Shown: piece by piece, positions 1 to 6,881 of the stretch
Layout of the letters: each line of letters begins with the position of its first letter
How positions within the stretch are numbered: the first letter of the stretch is position 1
NCBI GenBank assembly: GCA_007120745.1
Contig: SKNC01000130.1
Coordinates: forward strand, 1-10,623
Source: Bacillota bacterium
GTDB lineage: Bacteria > Bacillota > Dethiobacteria > SKNC01
DNA length: 10,623 nucleotides
Direction: 5' to 3'
Translations under genes and position numbers: made by a program
Notes under the pieces: model-generated
Databases searched by the model: none
What the model was told of the DNA's origin: nothing
The model's input: only the letters and a program-made list of their open reading frames with translations

Positions 1-872
1 ATCAGCGGCCTACTGTAACTGTCTTCCAGGAGTATGCCCTTTTCCCCCATCTCAGTGTTTTTGATAATATTGCATATGGCCTTAAAACCCGGCACATCAA
101 AAAAGGGGAAATAAAAGAGCGGGTAAACCGGGTATTGAACATGCTTAAAATTTCAGAGTTAAAAGACAGGAGAATCCATGAACTCAGCGGAGGACAGCAG
201 CAGAGGGTGGCGGTGGCCCGGTCCCTGGTAATTAATCCCCAGGTGATCTTGTTCGATGAACCCCTGAGCAGCCTGGATGCCAAGCTGAGGGTAGAAATGC
301 GGGAGGAAATCAAAAAAATTCAGAGGGAAACAGAAATTACTGCGGTTTATGTGACCCACGACCAGGAGGAGGCCCTGGCCATTGCTGACCAGTTAGCAGT
401 GATGAAAGAGGGGAAGATTGAACAGGTAGGAACTCCGGAGGAAGTGTATGAGAAGCCCCTCACTTCTTTCGTAGGCCAGTTTATCGGCTGGGGGAACCTG
501 TTTTCCGGAGAGGTAATTGCCAATTCATCGGAAAGAATAAGGGTCAGCCTTTGGGGAAGAGAAATGGTATTAGAACCCGATGGAAAAAGAAAATTTTCAG
601 GCAGCCAGCCGGTAGATATTTTCTTTCGCCCGGAAAACGTGATACCCCAAAAAGATGGGATATGGGAAGCGGAGATATTACAGAAGTTTTTTTATGGCCC
701 TACCACCCGCTATCGCTTAAAAGTTGAAGGGTTTACGGAGAGCGCCCCGGTAATCATGGACTTATTCGTGGGAGATACCGGATACCGGCCGGGAGAAAAA
801 ATTCGGTTTAATATTCGTTCCGCTTCAATTTTGACAGCTGCAGAGGAAGCGGAAGCTCCAGAAACAGTATGA
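1..872 (+). CDS. ABC importer ATP-binding subunit, PotA/FbpC/CysA type (5' partial)
   Basis: This is the ATPase that powers uptake by a binding-protein-dependent ABC importer at the inner face of the membrane. The gene runs in from the left edge (first whole codon at 3), so the start and Walker A lie outside. The 289 visible residues hold the Q-loop (VFQEYALFPHLSV, about residue 9), the signature LSGGQQQ (61-67), Walker B VILFDEP, the D-loop SSLDAK and the H-loop VTHDQEEA. After about residue 150 comes a C-terminal extension with GNLFSG and FRPENV patterns, as in the TOBE domains of the spermidine, iron(III), sulfate and molybdate group. All visible catalytic motifs are intact. The substrate cannot be told from this subunit, and the permease and binding protein are not in the window. 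The next gene, yedF, lies 159 nt away and need not be in the same operon. The ABC ATPase call is certain; the subgroup is less so. Confidence 0.95.
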   Translation, partial: QRPTVTVFQEYALFPHLSVFDNIAYGLKTRHIKKGEIKERVNRVLNMLKISELKDRRIHELSGGQQQRVAVARSLVINPQVILFDEPLSSLDAKLRVEMREEIKKIQRETEITAVYVTHDQEEALAIADQLAVMKEGKIEQVGTPEEVYEKPLTSFVGQFIGWGNLFSGEVIANSSERIRVSLWGREMVLEPDGKRKFSGSQPVDIFFRPENVIPQKDGIWEAEILQKFFYGPTTRYRLKVEGFTESAPVIMDLFVGDTGYRPGEKIRFNIRSASILTAAEEAEAPETV

Positions 873-921
873 AAAATGATATAAACATACAGTACTTACG
901 CTATTATCTCAGTCAATATTG

Positions 922-927
922 TATAAT
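922..927 (+). promoter_or_regulatory. possible -10 element upstream of yedF
   Basis: A perfect TATAAT lies 105 nt before the yedF start in the AT-rich gap after the ABC gene. No convincing TTGACA-like -35 box sits 16-18 nt upstream, so this is a tentative promoter. It would give yedF its own transcript with a leader that includes the inverted repeat at 993-1017. Confidence 0.35.
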
Positions 928-992
928 CTAGCTAAGAGAATAGTGATTCAAATGGATGAAAATATTGAAACACGTAATACTATTTAAAGTAA

Positions 993-1017
993 TTAACAAT
1001 TAATAAGTAATTGTTAA
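993..1017 (+). promoter_or_regulatory. perfect 10-bp inverted repeat abutting the yedF ribosome site
   Basis: TTAACAATTA (993-1002) and TAATTGTTAA (1008-1017) are exact reverse complements separated by ATAAG. The right arm overlaps the first As of the yedF Shine-Dalgarno AAAGGGAGGG (1016-1025). It could be a DNA operator, or an RNA hairpin affecting access to the ribosome site. It is very AT-rich, so chance is possible. There is no T-tract, so it is not a terminator. Confidence 0.4.
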
Positions 1018-1031
1018 AGGGAGGGATTCCA

Positions 1032-1610
1032 ATGGCAAACACTGTAGATGCCCGGGGCCTTGCCTGTCCACAACCGGTGATTCTCACCAAGAAGGCTCTG
1101 GAAGGCTTAAAGGAAGGTTCCCTGGTGGTGATTGTGGATAATGATGCAGCCCGGGGGAACGTTTGCAACCTGGCTGCTTCCAGGTCCTGCGGGACAGAAG
1201 TAGAGGAAAAAGAAGGGGCTTATTATATTATCATAACCAGGCAGGAAAATGAATGTGAAATATTGACTGCAGGTAAAGAAACGGTAATTATTTTTGGCAG
1301 CAGTGTCCTGGGGCAAAACGAAGAGCTGGGAAAAGTATTGATTAAGAGTTATATTTACACCTTGTCCCAGAGTGAAGAACTGCCCAAAAGCATGATTTTC
1401 CTTAACAGCGGAGTTTTCCTTACCACCCAGGGATCAGAAGTATTGGATGACCTGAAGGACCTGGAAAGCCGGGGTGTAGAGATTCTCTCCTGCGGAACCT
1501 GTTTGGAGTTTTTTGAAGTAAAAGAGAAGCTGGAGGTTGGCGGCATAAGCAACATGTACACGATATCAGAAAAAATGGCGGAAGCAGATAAGGTGTTTAC
1601 ATTGGGGTAG
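1032..1610 (+). CDS. yedF: YedF-type selenium metabolism protein (TusA-like + DsrE-like fusion)
   Basis: A cytoplasmic, 192-residue sulfurtransferase-like protein of the family associated with selenium metabolism in anaerobes. The N-terminal TusA/SirA-like domain (about 1-70) opens with DARGLACPQP, in which Cys12 in the CPxP motif is the expected persulfide or selenide carrier. The C-terminal half (about 84-192) is DsrE-like, with VIIFGSSVLG (85-94), FLNSGVFLTT and a conserved SCGTCLEFF segment holding Cys154 and Cys157. I chose ATG 1032 because AAAGGGAGGG lies just upstream and the protein then begins with the standard TusA strand; a TTG at 1011 in the same frame would translate the ribosome site itself. 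In other genomes such genes often lie near selD or selA, which are not seen here. The exact biochemical role of the family is not settled. The family call is strong. Confidence 0.9.
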   Translation: MANTVDARGLACPQPVILTKKALEGLKEGSLVVIVDNDAARGNVCNLAASRSCGTEVEEKEGAYYIIITRQENECEILTAGKETVIIFGSSVLGQNEELGKVLIKSYIYTLSQSEELPKSMIFLNSGVFLTTQGSEVLDDLKDLESRGVEILSCGTCLEFFEVKEKLEVGGISNMYTISEKMAEADKVFTLG

Positions 1611-1651
1611 TTTAATTAAAATTTCCCACTGGTACTTCTTTTTTTGCAGTA

Positions 1652-1725
1652 GAGTCAGAGTCAAGGAGTCAATGGAGTCTGCGGAGTCAAGGGGACGTTT
1701 TGTTTGACTTGCTTGACTTAAGTCA
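1652..1725. repeat. GAGTC/TGACTT short-motif repeat cluster with palindrome
   Basis: Five GAGTC copies start at 1652, 1658, 1666, 1675 and 1684; the last three are spaced 9 nt apart within GGAGTC units. They are followed by the inverse motif TTGACTT, at 1704-1710 and 1713-1719, 9 nt apart. The second copy belongs to the perfect 12-bp palindrome TGACTTAAGTCA (1714-1725). AGTCAAG (1685-1691) can pair with CTTGACT (1712-1718). This may be a small intergenic repeat element or a multi-site protein-binding region. I do not recognise a named family. Confidence 0.55.
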
Positions 1726-1753
1726 TTTTGTCAGCGCATTCTTTGATTGTTTA

Positions 1754-1981
1754 TTACCGGAGATTATTGTTGGTTGTCGCTAATTCCATGCATATGGCAT
1801 GTATCACTGCTTGCTGTCTTAAGTTTTTTTCAGACCTAAATTTGAATATCCTGGGCAGTAACTTTTCCCTAATACGTTCCAAGCGAAGGGTATAGTCCGT
1901 TAGGATCTCTGAATTGTGCGTAAATCTTTTTTCCAAAAAAGTATATAAGCTATAACAAAGTGTTTTATAAATAAAAATAGC
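1754..1981 (-). pseudogene. possible gene remnant, helical C-terminal fragment
   Basis: An open frame runs leftwards to a stop at 1754-1756 and is bounded upstream by a stop at 1982-1984. The only candidate start is a TTG at 1936 without a visible Shine-Dalgarno, giving 60 residues; the whole open stretch is 75 residues. The peptide is basic and apparently helical (for example RLERIREKLLPRIF). A hydrophobic patch rich in leucine and tyrosine before it is loosely reminiscent of the tail of an IS4/IS1634-type transposase, but I cannot confirm any family. It could equally be a chance open frame. Nothing upstream on the minus strand continues it in one frame. Confidence 0.2.
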
Positions 1982-2317
1982 TCACGATATCGCAATAAAC
2001 GTCAGACTAAAAAACTTGATACGTGCCGCCTTGGCTGCATGGACGCGGTAATAGAAAGGTTTTGACAGCAACTAGAAAGTAAGTTAATATTTTATAAAGA
2101 GAAGAACGGCACAAGGGTCTACAGTAGAAAATAGTTATAGAGCTATCTTTTTTCATGGGGATAGTTCCATTGACTTCCCTGAGGCGGCAATGTGTTTTGT
2201 TCCAGAACTGATGAACTGTCCAAAGGTTTTATTATTTAAACCAACAGTCTTTACAGGTAGTATTGGAATCAGCTGAATTAATAGGCTGCAGTAATAGAAG
2301 GAGAAGAGGTTCCTGCT

Positions 2318-2752
2318 GTGGAAAATCATAATGATAATAGAAACATAAACAAGGAAGAATTAACCTGCCTGGCGGAAAAATACAACCTGGATCTGCTGGT
2401 GTTATTGGGCAGCTATGGGACAGAAAACTTTAAGCCTGGGGAAAGTGACATAGATATTGCTTTTTTGTCAGGAGATACTTTACAGGGTAACCGGTGCATG
2501 CAGTTTTTAACCGACCTGAGCGTTCTTTTTAAATATAGTAAAATTGATTTAATTGATTTAAAAAAAGCCTCGGGACTTTTGAAGTATGAAATAGCAGATA
2601 AGGGAAGGCTGCTGTACGAAAGTAAAAACGGGTTTTTTCTAAGATACAGCCTTTACTGCCTGCGCTATTATTATGACACTAAAAAATTCAGGGTGTTAAA
2701 AAAAGAATATTTCCAGGAGAAATTGGGGGTGCTGCTGGATGGGGGAAGTTAA
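2318..2752 (+). CDS. mntA: MntA-like nucleotidyltransferase, antitoxin of a MNT-HEPN pair
   Basis: A minimal nucleotidyltransferase (144 residues) of the type that neutralises HEPN toxins; in the studied type VII systems it transfers AMP groups from ATP to a tyrosine of the toxin. Residues 31-46 read GSYG...SDID, the GS-X(n)-DxD motif of the fold, with Asp44 and Asp46 as metal ligands and Asp77 in KIDLIDL as the likely third acid. Here n is 11 rather than the usual 10. Translation most likely begins at GTG 2318, preceded by AAGGAG (2298-2303) and GAGG (2306-2309). The 3' end overlaps the following HepT-like gene by 14 nt, a sign of coupled translation. MNT-HEPN pairing is the main basis for the antitoxin role, which is inferred rather than shown. 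Confidence 0.85.
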   Translation: MENHNDNRNINKEELTCLAEKYNLDLLVLLGSYGTENFKPGESDIDIAFLSGDTLQGNRCMQFLTDLSVLFKYSKIDLIDLKKASGLLKYEIADKGRLLYESKNGFFLRYSLYCLRYYYDTKKFRVLKKEYFQEKLGVLLDGGS

Positions 2753-3167
2753 ATTTGAAATTGTTCAGGAAAAGCTGGTCACCTTACAACAGTATTACCA
2801 GGAACTAAAAGATCTAGAAAACATTACATTTAATGAATATTGCAGTAACAACCTTTATAAAAGAACCGCAGAACGGCTTATACAACTGATTGTAGAGGCA
2901 GCGACAGATATTAATAATATCTTGTTAAAAACCCTGGATAAAGGCATATCCTCGGATTACTTTTCTTCCTTTCTAAAACTAGCGGAAGCCGGAGTGATTA
3001 CCATGGATTTTGCTCTGGAAATCGCGCCCTCCACCGGTTTAAGGAACATTATTGTTCATGAATATCAAAGAATAGATGACGAGTTAGTTTATGAATCCAT
3101 AAAGAAAACTTTAAAGTATTATTTGCACTATATGAAATACATTAACGACTACATTAATCAGCCATAA
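2739..3167 (+). CDS. hepT: HepT-like HEPN (DUF86) toxin, putative RNase
   Basis: A 142-residue all-helical HEPN-domain protein, the probable toxin partner of the preceding nucleotidyltransferase. The catalytic signature R-X4-H-X-Y is intact: Arg102, His107 and Tyr109 in LRNIIVHEY. In characterised HepT proteins the Arg and His form the RNase site, and the Tyr of this motif is the residue modified by MntA. The C-terminal stretch IDDELVYESIKK matches the DUF86 pattern. The ATG at 2739 lies inside the end of mntA. Because both the RNase motif and the modifiable tyrosine are present, the toxin looks functional, not decayed. The RNA target cannot be read from the sequence. It is convergent with the minus-strand operon, 98 nt away, with no clear terminator between them. 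Confidence 0.85.
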   Translation: MGEVKFEIVQEKLVTLQQYYQELKDLENITFNEYCSNNLYKRTAERLIQLIVEAATDINNILLKTLDKGISSDYFSSFLKLAEAGVITMDFALEIAPSTGLRNIIVHEYQRIDDELVYESIKKTLKYYLHYMKYINDYINQP

Positions 3168-3265
3168 ATTTTCTTAACAGGGTTTTCAGAGTCCATGTTT
3201 AGACTCCCGGGTTGGTGTATGTTAAATTTGTATAGCTTAAATTGCAGGGGCTGAAATATAATTAA

Positions 3266-4645
3266 TCACCAGCGCTTTAGAATAACGCTTTTATCTTCCT
3301 TTATCCTCTTGATTACTGCATCCCTTATAATAACCCCGCTGTCTTCAAGAAAGCTGCCTGATGTAAATTCGGAGTAACCATCTCCGCCTGCTGCTAAAAA
3401 ACTGCTCACCGCTGAGGTATAAAACCGGTCATCATCAAGGTTCTCTGTGCCCGTTGTTTGTAAAATTCCCATACTTGGGTTTACCGGCCTTTGAAGGATT
3501 TTTTTAATGACTTCACCTTTTAATTGGATTTTACATACCGTATTGTCAAAGGGTAAATTCTGGATTATATCTGTTGTGTGTAGTTCACCCGCCTTCATTG
3601 GCGTCCTGAAAGCTCCCGGGTTAATGATCCCTAAATCAGCATTGACTAATTTCTGCATGGACTCTGCAACAAATTTGCCCCAAAAAGTTTCCCTTCCATA
3701 ATCAATAGTTAGGTCCCTGGCTGTGTAACCAATTCTTTCCGGACTCTTTGTTGTTTCCTTCTGCCCCTTCTGTATTAGCTTTAAAATGTCCGGGTTCAGG
3801 GTTTTTTGGCTCCGTATTTTTTCAATCTTTATTATTTTGGCACTGATATCTAAGATCTCCTTATATTCTGCATTAACCAGGAACTCAAAGTGTCCAATGC
3901 CTTCCCCGAAAGACCCTGCCTGCACAACATGGATATCATTTATGGTACCGGTTACGTACTGATGGGTATGCGCCGTAACAAAACCCTGAAGGTCCCGGCT
4001 GTTAAAATGATGTAATAAACCTGCCGTTTCTCCTTTAATCACGCCACCAGGGGTATCTTGAAAAGCTCCCACATGCCCCAGGCCGATACATATGTCTGCT
4101 CCCAACTGCTTGACCCTGGCCAGTTCTTCTTTTAAAGAACTAACGCTGTCCACCACTTGTATTTTCCCCAGCTCTTCCTTCAGGCAAATTTGCGAGCATT
4201 CTTCCGTAATCAGTCCAATAAAGGCAACTTTAATGCCGGATAAATTTACTATAATGGAAGGTTTTATAAATTCCGGCCTTTTCCCCGTGCTTTTATTAAT
4301 TATATTGCAGGCTAACAGGGGACAGCAAAGCTGTTTTTGAAGTTCCTGAAGGTAGCTCTTTCTTTTAGGGAACCAGTCGAAATCATGGTTGCCAACAGTC
4401 ATGGCTGTTGTATTCACAAGATTCATCAGCTGAATGGTAAGGTGGCCGGGGGAGCCTTTCATAAGCGGCGGGCTTTCAAACATGTCACCAGAGGAAACAA
4501 TGATAGTATTTTCCGGGTTCCTGTTTTTTAACTGGAGCAGTTTAGAAAATACGGAGGCAGAAGAAAAATGCCTCAGGGGTTCGATGACTCCATGAAAATC
4601 ATTGATGGAGTAAATATCTATTTTCCGTATATTTTTATCTGTCAT
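3266..4645 (-). CDS. cytoplasmic UshA/5'-nucleotidase-like metallophosphoesterase
   Basis: A 459-residue two-domain phosphohydrolase of the 5'-nucleotidase/2',3'-cyclic phosphodiesterase family. The metal site is complete: NDFHG with Asp16 and His18, SGDMFE with Asp54, GNHDFDW with Asn86 and His87, GLGHVG with His191, and TAHTHQ with His226 and His228. The C-terminal 5'-nucleotidase domain carries NPGAFRTPMKAGELHTTDIIQNLPF and SSFLAAGGDGY, which normally hold the nucleotide. I chose ATG 4645, which has AAGGAG (4658-4653) seven nt away; a GTG at 4675 in frame lacks a ribosome site. There is no signal peptide or anchor, so it acts in the cytoplasm, unlike secreted UshA. It is the last gene of a three-gene operon, 31 nt after the preceding stop. 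The substrate is unknown; a nucleotide or dinucleotide is likely. Confidence 0.9.
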   Translation of the reverse strand: MTDKNIRKIDIYSINDFHGVIEPLRHFSSASVFSKLLQLKNRNPENTIIVSSGDMFESPPLMKGSPGHLTIQLMNLVNTTAMTVGNHDFDWFPKRKSYLQELQKQLCCPLLACNIINKSTGKRPEFIKPSIIVNLSGIKVAFIGLITEECSQICLKEELGKIQVVDSVSSLKEELARVKQLGADICIGLGHVGAFQDTPGGVIKGETAGLLHHFNSRDLQGFVTAHTHQYVTGTINDIHVVQAGSFGEGIGHFEFLVNAEYKEILDISAKIIKIEKIRSQKTLNPDILKLIQKGQKETTKSPERIGYTARDLTIDYGRETFWGKFVAESMQKLVNADLGIINPGAFRTPMKAGELHTTDIIQNLPFDNTVCKIQLKGEVIKKILQRPVNPSMGILQTTGTENLDDDRFYTSAVSSFLAAGGDGYSEFTSGSFLEDSGVIIRDAVIKRIKEDKSVILKRW

Positions 4646-4676
4646 CAAAAAACTCCTTGCTCCCTGCTGTGTCACT

Positions 4677-5936
4677 TTATGGTTTTAATATGTTTGTTTT
4701 CCCCGGCACATAGCTGGTTCTCCTGCTTCCGGTCCTCAAGCCGTACAGCAGGGCCCGATCTGTGAAGTTTAAGACCATGGGCATTAAGTCCCGTCCTTCC
4801 ATGCGGATGCTGCCTTTGGTGCAGCTGCGCTCCCCGAAGGTCTGCACGCCGTCTACCCGGACCCCCTTGCCCACAAACATGATGGGCACCGGTTCCCCGG
4901 AGTGTACCAGGGTACCGCAGCTGGGGGTGGAGTGGTCGGCGGTTATTACCAGTAAGGTTTCTTCCTCATTAATGTCAAGCAGTGGGGCCAGTTCATTATC
5001 CAGCTTTTCCATCACTTCTTTTTTATATACCGGGTTTTTGGTGTGGGCTGCTTCGTCAGGTTCCTTGGTATGAACCTGGACAAAGTCGCAGTCTGCTTTT
5101 AATGCTTTTTTTATTCCCTGGCCGAAATCCGGGCATTTTTCAAAATTCATTCCTAAAAACATGGCGACACCTCTTAAGAGGTCGCTGGCCCCCAGCACTA
5201 GAGAAGAAATGCCGTGCTTTTCGTGGAAAGGGGGAAGGGCTTTTTTTCTTCCTGCCCACTTGGTGATGATGAAATTGGCAGGAAGTTTTCCCTGCTTTAC
5301 TCTTCCTTTATTAACGGGATGTTCATGTAAAGCATTATAAGTTTCTACCAGGAATCGGTTTACCACCCGGGCGGTAAAAATAGCCCTGGTATCCTCCGTT
5401 TCAAAGGGTTCCACGCATATCACGTGTTCTCCTGCATAGTGAGGATCCGAATCCGAGATGGCTGAACTGATATGTTCTCCTTTCAGGGTGATGATTCCGT
5501 GCATATCGAAGGAGTGCTTCCAGCCGATCTTTACACCCTCAATTTCTTTTGGAATGTTTTCTGTTAACCTTTTAATTTCCTCAGGAGTCAATTCCGGGGT
5601 GTACCGGTCCACAAGATAAAATCCCTGATTTTCCTCCACAGTGGCAAAGCAGCACCTGAGGTAGACTTCGTCCTCCTGGAGGGTAACCCCCTCCCCCAGG
5701 GCCTCGATAGCTCCCCGCCCAGGGAAGTCCGATAAATCATATCCATATAAAAGGAAATGGGCCGTTTCCGTACCCAGGGGGACTCCCTGCCGGTAGGGAG
5801 TCATAATGCCAGTTTCTGCTTTTTTACAGAGAGTATCCAGGTGAGGGGTGTGGGCTGCCTCCAGGGGGGTCTTATTTCCCAGTTCCGGGTACACCCGGTC
5901 GCCCAGGCCGTCGAATAATACTAAGATAGTTTTCAT
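4677..5936 (-). CDS. ApgM-like alkaline-phosphatase-superfamily protein (phosphoglycerate mutase-related)
   Basis: This 419-residue protein has the layout of archaeal-type cofactor-independent phosphoglycerate mutase: FDGLGDR at the N-terminus (Asp9), KTPLEAAHTPHLD, the nucleophile loop GTETAHFLLYGYD (55-67), GRGAIEALGEG, SDSDPH (161-166), VHTKEPDEAAH (Asp294, His298) and ITADHSTP (Asp334, His335), with His345 downstream. These supply the two-metal site of the superfamily. Oddly, Thr56 occupies the place of the catalytic Ser of the GSDTAH motif of ApgM. Thr is a competent nucleophile in related phosphodiesterases, so the protein may be a phosphatase or phosphodiesterase rather than a glycolytic mutase. 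It starts at ATG 5936, overlapping the upstream stop by 4 nt (ATGA), and is followed by the 5'-nucleotidase-like gene. That operon context points away from glycolysis. Confidence 0.8.
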   Translation of the reverse strand: MKTILVLFDGLGDRVYPELGNKTPLEAAHTPHLDTLCKKAETGIMTPYRQGVPLGTETAHFLLYGYDLSDFPGRGAIEALGEGVTLQEDEVYLRCCFATVEENQGFYLVDRYTPELTPEEIKRLTENIPKEIEGVKIGWKHSFDMHGIITLKGEHISSAISDSDPHYAGEHVICVEPFETEDTRAIFTARVVNRFLVETYNALHEHPVNKGRVKQGKLPANFIITKWAGRKKALPPFHEKHGISSLVLGASDLLRGVAMFLGMNFEKCPDFGQGIKKALKADCDFVQVHTKEPDEAAHTKNPVYKKEVMEKLDNELAPLLDINEEETLLVITADHSTPSCGTLVHSGEPVPIMFVGKGVRVDGVQTFGERSCTKGSIRMEGRDLMPMVLNFTDRALLYGLRTGSRRTSYVPGKTNILKP

Positions 5937-6727
5937 AAGATATTTTCCACCTCTTTAATCAGTTCTGCCCGGGTGATTTCTTGATTGTCAATATATAGTT
6001 GAGTCACTTTTTTTAAAACCGGCCCCAGGAACTCCTCCAAAAATCGGTTTATCTTTTCTTCCTCATATACCGCTTTTCCTTCCAGGTTCCTGTAGTTACC
6101 GCTGTAGGAGCATTCCGGATGATTTTTTCCTTCCTGCCAATCCCAGCCGATTAGATTCTCTATTTCATTTCCGTTTTGAATATCCCGTAAAGGAAACAGG
6201 AGTTCCACTCCGAATTCTGCCAGGATGTCTTTGTAAAAGGACAGGCACAGGGGAAGCTGGTTTACTTTTATTTTTTGGTCATGACTTTCCCGCTCGCCGG
6301 AAATAATTTTTTTACCTAACTGCAGGGCCATGGGAACCCGAAGGATATGAAAGTAGGCATGGCATCCGATGCAGGGGGTGTAAAATCCAAACCGCTCAAT
6401 AATTAGGGAAGTAAACCTGCCGTTGATAACGCTCCAAAGGTCAGGATTGCTGTAAAAAATTAGGGGATAAAGCTTTTTATCATTCCCATAAAATGTTTTG
6501 ATCCGCTCCATCAGCTTTGTATGGTTTTCCGTTAGAGTTCCAGGGTCACCGTATTCCGTACCTGCAAAAGAAGCCACCGGGAGAATGTGTCGAATGCTGT
6601 TGTCTTCAAAGGCCTTAATAATGGCTGCCACACTGTCCCTTCCGGAAAACTCCCCGATAACGGTTTTTATAGGAAGGCTCGCCAGCAGGCGCTGTATTTT
6701 ATCTGGGGATATATTTTCAAAAAACAT
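5933..6727 (-). CDS. PP-loop-like protein with CxxC motif, function unknown
   Basis: A 264-residue soluble protein, first gene of the leftward operon. EFSGRDSVAAI (26-36) resembles the pyrophosphatase (PP) loop SGGxDS of adenylating enzymes such as tRNA thiolases, ExsB/QueC and NAD synthetase, though one residue shorter. It is followed by a strand and FAGTEYGD (54-61). PCIGC (Cys119, Cys122) followed by a basic helix, and LGKKIISGERESHD (137-150), recall the Cys-containing loop and the ATP-site helix of tRNA-thiolating PP-loop proteins. Hence a sulfur-transfer or amidating role using ATP is possible but inferred. The ATG at 6727 has AAAGGAG (6740-6734) six nt upstream. The stop overlaps the next start by 4 nt, so the two are translationally coupled. 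I do not recognise a named subfamily. Confidence 0.6.
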   Translation of the reverse strand: MFFENISPDKIQRLLASLPIKTVIGEFSGRDSVAAIIKAFEDNSIRHILPVASFAGTEYGDPGTLTENHTKLMERIKTFYGNDKKLYPLIFYSNPDLWSVINGRFTSLIIERFGFYTPCIGCHAYFHILRVPMALQLGKKIISGERESHDQKIKVNQLPLCLSFYKDILAEFGVELLFPLRDIQNGNEIENLIGWDWQEGKNHPECSYSGNYRNLEGKAVYEEEKINRFLEEFLGPVLKKVTQLYIDNQEITRAELIKEVENIL

Positions 6728-6842
6728 TTCGAACTCCTTTGAAAAATGTTTATTTTATTGTAATTGTTCTCCAAAGACACAAATATTCCTTTTTCTACAC
6801 TCTATGAGTTAATATTACATTATTGTCTAACCAGGTAAAAAA

Positions 6843-6851
6843 AGTATAACA
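6843..6851 (-). promoter_or_regulatory. possible extended -10 promoter of the leftward operon
   Basis: Read on the minus strand, TGTTATACT is an extended -10 (TGn plus TATACT at 6848-6843), about 115 nt before the start of the PP-loop gene. A weak TTTGGT lies about 16 nt upstream of the TATACT. The region is AT-rich, so this is only a plausible site. Confidence 0.35.
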
Positions 6852-6881
6852 AAAAGTTAATATAACCAAAAGAATGATGGA

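Larger units (their letters stand above)
1611..2317. other. 707-nt gene-poor stretch with repeats and decayed reading frames
   Basis: No complete gene is supported here. The left end holds a GAGTC-motif cluster (1652-1725). The minus strand has a short open frame (1754-1981) that may be a remnant. A weak hairpin, ATAGTT/AGCTAT at 2131-2146, is followed by CTTTTTT. On the plus strand, about 2090-2275 stays open in one frame without a convincing start codon or ribosome site, ending at TGA just after GGAATCAGC. Short open frames broken by stops, together with a higher AT content than the flanking genes (by eye), suggest degraded or foreign DNA in front of the toxin-antitoxin pair. Confidence 0.5.

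Noticed and set aside
1011..1031. TTG start giving seven extra residues on YedF
   Set aside because: The extra codons translate the Shine-Dalgarno itself, and the protein domain starts naturally at ATG 1032.
2131..2153. AT-rich hairpin followed by CTTTTTT, as an intrinsic terminator
   Set aside because: The stem is 6 bp, mostly A/T with a G-U pair, and no gene on that strand ends nearby.
2090..2275. Plus-strand open frame before the MntA-like gene, as a small gene
   Set aside because: It has no start codon with a ribosome site near its beginning, and its peptide resembles nothing I recognise.
3189..3206. GAGTC/GACTC hairpin after the toxin gene, as a terminator
   Set aside because: The stem is only 5 bp with an 8-nt loop, and no T-tract follows on either strand.
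4646..4675. Upstream GTG start for the 5'-nucleotidase-like gene (10 more residues)
   Set aside because: It has no ribosome site and its codons cover the AAGGAG that serves ATG 4645.
4762..5266. Plus-strand open frames opposite the ApgM-like gene
   Set aside because: They lie antisense to a gene with strong family motifs and have no ribosome sites or recognisable domains.
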